The notes beneath the pieces were generated by a model, which was not told where the DNA came from, did not search any database, and saw only the letters and a list, made by a program, of their open reading frames with translations. The position numbers and the translations under genes were made by a program. A stretch of DNA of 56,901 nt. Origin: an uncultured Clostridia bacterium. GTDB lineage: Bacteria > Bacillota > Clostridia > TANB77 > CAG-508. This document shows, piece after piece, positions 52,801 to 56,901 of this stretch (its first letter is position 1; each line of letters begins with the position of its first letter). Location: the NCBI GenBank assembly GCA_934130435.1, contig CAKOYB010000007.1, forward strand, positions 1 to 56,901, read 5' to 3'.

Positions 52801-52932
52801 ATTGTTTCCTCCTAAGTTATATTTTCTGGAGGTTCACACAGCCTCTCCAGAAAAAAATTTTTTTCTCTTGAGCCTTGCTGTGTAAAGCACAATAGATATT
52901 TTTATTATAACATATTTCTTAACATAATTCAA
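52801..52932 (-). promoter_or_regulatory. Promoter and hairpin leader of unit D
   Basis: TTGAAT (52932-52927), 17 bp, extended -10 TGT-TATAAT (52909-52904). A stem TTTTCTGGAG/CTCCAGAAAA (52854-52822) precedes the ribosome-binding site. Confidence 0.65.
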
Positions 52933-52952
52933 CTATTTTTACCTGCATTTAT

Positions 52953-52969
52953 TCTGGATTTGAACCAGC
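52953..52969 (-). other. Isolated tRNA T-arm-like fragment
   Basis: GCTGGTTCAAATCCAG forms a normal T stem-loop, but no acceptor, D or anticodon arm accompanies it. It lies between unit D and the tRNA-Leu(CAA) terminator. Confidence 0.4.
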
Positions 52970-53017
52970 CTAAACTTGGCACATTCCTTTTCGAGTTCCA
53001 CTTCTTTTATTAAATTA

Positions 53018-53046
53018 CAAAAAAAATGTAACTATTGTTACATTTT
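53018..53046 (-). terminator. Terminator of tRNA-Leu(CAA)
   Basis: AATGTAAC and GTTACATT with a 4-nt loop and eight T on the minus strand. Confidence 0.85.
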
Positions 53047-53052
53047 TTATTT

Positions 53053-53139
53053 TGGTGCCGGTGGTGGGACTCGAACCCACACGCCATTGCTGACAACAGA
53101 TTTTGAGTCTGCCCCGTCTACCAATTCCAGCACACCGGC
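53053..53139 (-). tRNA. tRNA-Leu, anticodon CAA
   Basis: This is a class II tRNA with acceptor GCCGGTG/CACCGGC, D arm GGAATTGGTAGACG, anticodon loop CTCAAAA (CAA), a long variable arm, T arm GTGGGTTCGAGTCCCAC and encoded CCA. It reads UUG. Confidence 0.95.
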
Positions 53140-53197
53140 ATTTTTAAATTTTTATGCTAATATATTAACATATTATTTTACTTTTCGCAAGAACTTT

Positions 53198-53938
53198 TTA
53201 AAATAATATTGCTCTTTTATTTACTCTTAGCCATTTTGAGGTTGTTTCATAGTCATTAAAATAATTATTAACTAAATCATAGAATTCCTTGCTGTGATTA
53301 GGAATTTTAATATGACATAGTTCATGAACTATGATTGAATCTATTACATTTTCTGGAAGCATTATTAATCTAGAACTAAATCTCAAGTCCCTTGTTTTTG
53401 GAGTACAGCTTCCATATCTTGTAATGCTATCCCTTACTTTAAATGAATTATAATCAATATTGGTTTTCTTACTCCAGTATGGGACTCTTTCGCTTAGTAT
53501 ATTTTCTGTATCTTCTTTTAATATCTTTTTAATCTTCTTATCTATATATTCTTTTTTATTAATGTCATTTTTAGTTTCTATTGGATTAATAATTTTAATA
53601 ATTCTATTATTCTTATCAAATACTATTTTGTAACTATTTACTTTTTCTTTAGTATTAATTATTTTAAAATCATTTCCTCTATATAAGAAAGTTTCTCCAT
53701 TATTCCAAAAGTTTACTAACTTGGACTTTGGATCAATTATGTTTAAAAATTCATTATATATGCTTTCCTCATTTTGTTTAAGTAGTTTTTCTACCTTTCT
53801 ATAAGTACAAAGCAGAGGTTTACAAATATGTAATACATTTCCTCTAAAAAATATTCTTATTGTCTTGCTATTTTTGAAGTTCTTAATTTTTATTGGTATT
53901 TCTATATCTTTAATCTTTATATAAGTGTTATTAATCAT
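53198..53938 (-). CDS. YgjP-like (SprT/M48-related) zinc metallopeptidase
   Basis: This is a 246-residue protein of the DUF45/YgjP family. The N-terminal half is variable. The C-terminus has YGSCTPKTRDLRFSSRLIML and the zinc site IIVHELCHIKIPNHSKEFY, with His205, Glu206, His209 and the family HS at 215-216. It is cytosolic, with unknown targets. The ATG overlaps the stop of the DNA-alkylation-repair gene by 4 nt (ATGA), so the two are coupled. Confidence 0.9.
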   Translation of the reverse strand: MINNTYIKIKDIEIPIKIKNFKNSKTIRIFFRGNVLHICKPLLCTYRKVEKLLKQNEESIYNEFLNIIDPKSKLVNFWNNGETFLYRGNDFKIINTKEKVNSYKIVFDKNNRIIKIINPIETKNDINKKEYIDKKIKKILKEDTENILSERVPYWSKKTNIDYNSFKVRDSITRYGSCTPKTRDLRFSSRLIMLPENVIDSIIVHELCHIKIPNHSKEFYDLVNNYFNDYETTSKWLRVNKRAILF

Positions 53939-54624
53939 CTTTTCATCTTTCTAAGCTCATTTTTTCTTTCATCAGATATTCTGTATGATTCTAAAGCTTT
54001 TTGAATTGCCTTATTATGTACATCTCTTTCTAGACAATTATTAATTAAAAAATTTAAAGTTTGGTTGTAATATTTTATTAAACATATAGAAATTGCCCAA
54101 GCTACAGCCATTTTCACATAGTATTTATCGCATTTAGTGTTATTGAAAATTTCAAAATTTTTTTCTATATATTCTTCTTCAATAAAATAATCTAAAATCA
54201 TTACAATTCCAAATCTAATTTCAAATTCTTTATCCGATTTAATATATTCCTGAATTAAATTCCATATATCGTTTTTATATCTTTTAGTTATCTTTAATCC
54301 TGCACAGAAAGTATCGCAAATTGCCCAATTATTTATTAATGGTACAAATTTTTTTATGTTTTTAATTATTGCTCGTATATCACTATTTTTATCTAGCCCT
54401 ATTAATATTCCTTTTAGCATTATTTCTTCATAGTATTTGTTTTCTATACTATTTAATAATTCATTTATACTATACTTCTTGGTTAACTCTTTGGCATATT
54501 CTTTAAGTTTTGGTATCCTTACTCCTAAAATATTGTCAACTCCCGGACATAGATTTGAGTGAAATTCTTTATATTCTTCATCTGATAATTCTTTTAGTTT
54601 TTCTTCTATTTCTAAATTATTCAC
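53935..54624 (-). CDS. DNA alkylation repair protein (AlkD-like HEAT fold)
   Basis: This 229-residue all-helical protein has GVRIPKLKEYAKEL near residue 35, PLINNWAICDTFCAGLKITK in the middle and VKMAVAWAISICL later, with spacing as in AlkC/AlkD-type HEAT-repeat glycosylases. These remove positively charged alkylated bases. It lies 2 nt after the HD gene and overlaps the metallopeptidase gene, forming a three-gene operon. Confidence 0.88.
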   Translation of the reverse strand: MNNLEIEEKLKELSDEEYKEFHSNLCPGVDNILGVRIPKLKEYAKELTKKYSINELLNSIENKYYEEIMLKGILIGLDKNSDIRAIIKNIKKFVPLINNWAICDTFCAGLKITKRYKNDIWNLIQEYIKSDKEFEIRFGIVMILDYFIEEEYIEKNFEIFNNTKCDKYYVKMAVAWAISICLIKYYNQTLNFLINNCLERDVHNKAIQKALESYRISDERKNELRKMKR

Positions 54625-54626
54625 TT

Positions 54627-55160
54627 TTATTTACCTTTATTATAAAATAGTTCATTTATAATTTTAATTCTTATAGAATTGTATTTATGTAATACTCTTA
54701 TAATACTAAATGATTCATGTATTGCCAAAAACTTATCTATCAAGCACACTACAAGAGCTTCTCTTGTTTTTGGTATTTTAGTTATTGTTAATGGCCACAT
54801 ATGACTTTCTATAATGCTTGCAACTTCACTATTTGCATGACACATCTTTTTAGCATTATTACTTGCTACAATTGGGTGTTTATATCCATGCCATTTATGT
54901 GATGCATCTTTTTCATGCCAATCATATAAAAACATGTCATGTAAAAAAGCTCCCATAATTAATGAATCATAATTAAATCTTATATTAAATTTTCTTTCAA
55001 GAAATTTAGCAAACAGTAAGCTATAATATGCTACGTTTCTTGAATGTTTATATACTGTCGTAGTTCCGTGCTGAAAATATAATGACTCAAGTTTACATAT
55101 TTGCTTATAGTTTTCTATATTTCTTAAGTTAGAATAAAATTCTCTTTTTATTTGTATCAT
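54627..55160 (-). CDS. HD-domain phosphohydrolase
   Basis: This 177-residue protein has His39 in YKHSRNVAYYSLLFA, His74-Asp75 in GAFLHDMFLYDW, histidines in KWHGYKHPIVASNNA, and the aspartate in VCLIDKFLAIHE. It is a single HD domain, likely cytosolic, of unknown substrate. It is the first gene of the operon with the DNA-repair and metallopeptidase genes and lies 74 bp after the MFS gene. Confidence 0.85.
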   Translation of the reverse strand: MIQIKREFYSNLRNIENYKQICKLESLYFQHGTTTVYKHSRNVAYYSLLFAKFLERKFNIRFNYDSLIMGAFLHDMFLYDWHEKDASHKWHGYKHPIVASNNAKKMCHANSEVASIIESHMWPLTITKIPKTREALVVCLIDKFLAIHESFSIIRVLHKYNSIRIKIINELFYNKGK

Positions 55161-55234
55161 AATATATCCTTTTTTTATATACTCTATTAATATTGTAGCA
55201 CCTTATTAGATATGTTTCAATATGAAAATTTTTC

Positions 55235-56542
55235 TTATTTGTTCAAAATAAATTTTATATCTTCTTTCTTATATTCTTTAGGCCTTAATCCAAATCTTGT
55301 TCTCATATAATCTAAAATAACAGTCATTAGTGCAAGTGCCAATAATCCAACTAGTATTATAGAATAACGTATATTTAAGTATTTTAATAATATAGCTCCA
55401 AGTATAGAAATAAAACTTGCAATTACCCCTACAATAAGTTCAAACGTAAATGTAATTTTAGTTCTTGTTTCATAGGTTGTAAAATTTCGTAAATATGTAT
55501 ACTCAGTAACATACCATTGAGAATCTGATATTCTCATAATTGCACATAATATAAAAACAAATGGGATTGCAATATAATTTGTAAACTTAATAGAAATCAA
55601 TCCAATTCCTATAGTAGATAAAATATATGATAACGAAATAAATGTTAATGTTTTGTTTTTAAATTTCTTTTGCACCTGTCTACTAAACATAGATGATATT
55701 GCTGCAATTAAACTTAGTATTGCATATATTAATGCAAACTGTTCTTCTCCAATTTGCATATCAGTTAATAAATCATTTCTATATGTTGTCATAACTTTAA
55801 TGATTCCATAGAAAACTGCTGCAAAAATCACATATGATTTCATTCTATTAGATCTCTTTATAAAACTAAATGAATCTTTTATATCTTTAGAATAATTCTG
55901 AATAAATTTTTTAAAATTAATCCCTATTTTTTCTTTTTTACTTCTATGTATATCTTGGAATTTAAAAGATAAAATAAGAGAAATAATTAAAAAAGTTAAA
56001 CATATATATAACGGCAAATAATTGTTAATAACAAACATATACCCGGCAATAACTGATAAAATTGTATCAATTATGTAATATCCACTTGCTCCTTGTGAAT
56101 CAATTTTTGTATAAATTCCATCTCCACCTCTTGTTGCAACCGAATCGTACAATAGATTTCCTTCTGATATTGCTTTTATATTATATCCAAAACCAGACAA
56201 AGCTGTTGCCAATATCATCCACCATATGTTAGGTGAAATAATTAGTAATAGCATATATATTACTAAAATACTATTTCCTATTATCATACTAATTCTTTTG
56301 CCTAAATAATCGGATAAAGCAACTGCTGGAATTTGAAAAAGTATTTTTCCAATAATATAAGTTGCAGTTATTAACAAAACTTGGCTTGTTGTTATATTTT
56401 TAGTTATAGTATAAAATAAAAATTCTATAGAATAGAAACATAATAAATCCCACGAAAACATTTTATATATTGGATACAAAATAGCATTATTTCGTCTTTT
56501 TCTACTTATTTTATTTCTTTTAAATTTTTCATTTTTTATCAT
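55235..56542 (-). CDS. Major facilitator superfamily transporter
   Basis: This 435-residue membrane protein has twelve predicted helices in two halves separated by a basic cytoplasmic loop (about 195-225, RSKKEKIGINFKK). The N-terminal half has the MFS motif-A-like ALSDYLGKRISMIIGN between helices 2 and 3. The sequence LITATYIIGKILFQIPAVAL precedes it. The substrate is not predictable; sugar or drug export are both possible. ATG 56542 is preceded by a weak ribosome-binding site. Confidence 0.85.
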   Translation of the reverse strand: MIKNEKFKRNKISRKRRNNAILYPIYKMFSWDLLCFYSIEFLFYTITKNITTSQVLLITATYIIGKILFQIPAVALSDYLGKRISMIIGNSILVIYMLLLIISPNIWWMILATALSGFGYNIKAISEGNLLYDSVATRGGDGIYTKIDSQGASGYYIIDTILSVIAGYMFVINNYLPLYICLTFLIISLILSFKFQDIHRSKKEKIGINFKKFIQNYSKDIKDSFSFIKRSNRMKSYVIFAAVFYGIIKVMTTYRNDLLTDMQIGEEQFALIYAILSLIAAISSMFSRQVQKKFKNKTLTFISLSYILSTIGIGLISIKFTNYIAIPFVFILCAIMRISDSQWYVTEYTYLRNFTTYETRTKITFTFELIVGVIASFISILGAILLKYLNIRYSIILVGLLALALMTVILDYMRTRFGLRPKEYKKEDIKFILNK

Positions 56543-56630
56543 CTAAAAATTACCTCATTATTTTTTTCATGAATATTATATATTATTTTTAAATTATTTG
56601 TAAACCTAGAAAAATAATATAATTACTCAA

Positions 56631-56726
56631 ACCAACTACCATACAATTTTTTAGTTGGACTCGCCAAGCCGCGTATTGTTAACCAACGACCATCCAATTT
56701 TTTTTGTTGGACTCGCCAAGCCGCGT
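56631..56726. repeat. Two tandem copies of a tRNA-arm-like unit
   Basis: Copies at 56631-56674 and 56682-56726 share ACCAAC-ACCAT-CAATTTTTT, then GTTGGACTCGCCAAGCCGCGT. GTTGGACTCG and ACCAACGACC are exactly the T-arm halves of the neighbouring tRNA-Asn, but with CCAAGCCGCGT placed between them. It is strikingly GC-rich for the region. Confidence 0.6.
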
Positions 56727-56729
56727 CCT

Positions 56730-56754
56730 AAAAATAGTCCAGTGGACTATTTTT
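56730..56754. terminator. Perfect 12-bp-arm palindrome, terminator-like
   Basis: AAAAATAGTCCA and TGGACTATTTTT around a single base. It could act as a terminator in either direction, next to the tRNA-arm-like repeats. Confidence 0.45.
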
Positions 56755-56797
56755 GCCTCTCTTCTTTCGGCACGTCCTTTTCGAGTCCTTAATTTAA

Positions 56798-56833
56798 AAT
56801 GCAAAATAAAAGAAGTCCATTTCATGAACTTCT
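56798..56833 (-). terminator. Terminator of tRNA-Asn
   Basis: GAAGTTCAT and ATGGACTTC with a 3-nt loop, then TTTTATTTTG on the minus strand. Confidence 0.8.
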
Positions 56834-56840
56834 TTCATTT

Positions 56841-56901
56841 TGGCTCCCCTTGTTGGACTCGAACCAACGACCTATCGGTTAACAGCCGAGCGCTCTACCA
56901 A
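56841..56901 (-). tRNA. tRNA-Asn, anticodon GUU (partial)
   Basis: The 3' 61 nt are present: part of the D arm, anticodon loop CTGTTAA (GUU) on a TCGG/CCGA stem, T arm GTTGGTTCGAGTCCAAC, acceptor 3' strand and encoded CCA. The 5' end lies beyond the window. Confidence 0.93.

Noticed and set aside
1..56901. CRISPR arrays, rRNA genes or complete transposases
   Set aside because: No regularly spaced repeats with unique spacers, no rRNA motifs and no intact transposase or integrase gene were seen on either strand.

Overview
This is a low-GC (roughly 28-30% by eye) chromosomal window from a Gram-positive, probably endospore-forming member of the Clostridia, most likely an uncultured gut-type lineage. 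The reasons are PolC-type DNA polymerase III, SpoVS, GerW and YmdB homologues, LexA/RecX/ScpA in Firmicutes-type order, A/G-rich Shine-Dalgarno sequences and a standard genetic code (TGA is used as a stop). Nearly all housekeeping genes lie on the minus strand.

Layout. 1-4.2 kb: end of an exopolysaccharide cluster (polymerase/glycosyltransferase fusion cut by the window edge, GT2, DUF4422, priming sugar transferase), then an LCP cell-wall ligase. 5.4-9.2 kb: recA-recX-scpA-DUF2953-gerW, with a LexA-type box at the recA promoter. 9.2-10.8 kb: a frameshifted family-5 solute-binding protein. 10.9-13.2 kb: spoVS, ymdB, a coiled-coil protein and autoregulated lexA. 13.3-22.2 kb: pyrH-frr-uppS-cdsA-rseP-polC-DUF1294, from which dxr and ispG are missing. 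22.4-24.4 kb: groES-groEL under a slightly degenerate CIRCE. 24.6-24.85 kb: a free-standing structured RNA with its own promoter and terminator. 25-29.9 kb: pyrG with a leader terminator, divergent asnB, and a zincin-like orphan. 29.9-37.1 kb: a CmpB-like membrane protein, a response regulator/kinase/ABC exporter unit, and a DUF2974 hydrolase.

37.3-52.9 kb is accessory: HD hydrolases, a SigE/SigK-like sigma factor fused to a winged helix, a radical SAM/SPASM enzyme overlapping a small membrane protein with a KYGV repeat, a TGA-interrupted long ORF facing an Xre regulator, a membrane protein with a homopolymer frameshift, a REP-like inverted repeat, and a possible relaxase tail. Interspersed are six minus-strand single-gene units. 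Each has its own 17-bp-spaced promoter, a leader of about 80-100 nt containing a hairpin, and its own strong terminator; their small products are unrelated.

53-56.9 kb: two tRNA-Leu genes (UAA, CAA), a metallopeptidase/DNA-alkylation-repair/HD operon, an MFS transporter, and a partial tRNA-Asn preceded by unusual tRNA-arm-like repeats.

The best candidates for something new are the radical SAM/KYGV pair, the ncRNA beside groES, the sigma/winged-helix fusion and the recurrent hairpin-leader units. All assignments come from reading the sequence; no database search was possible.
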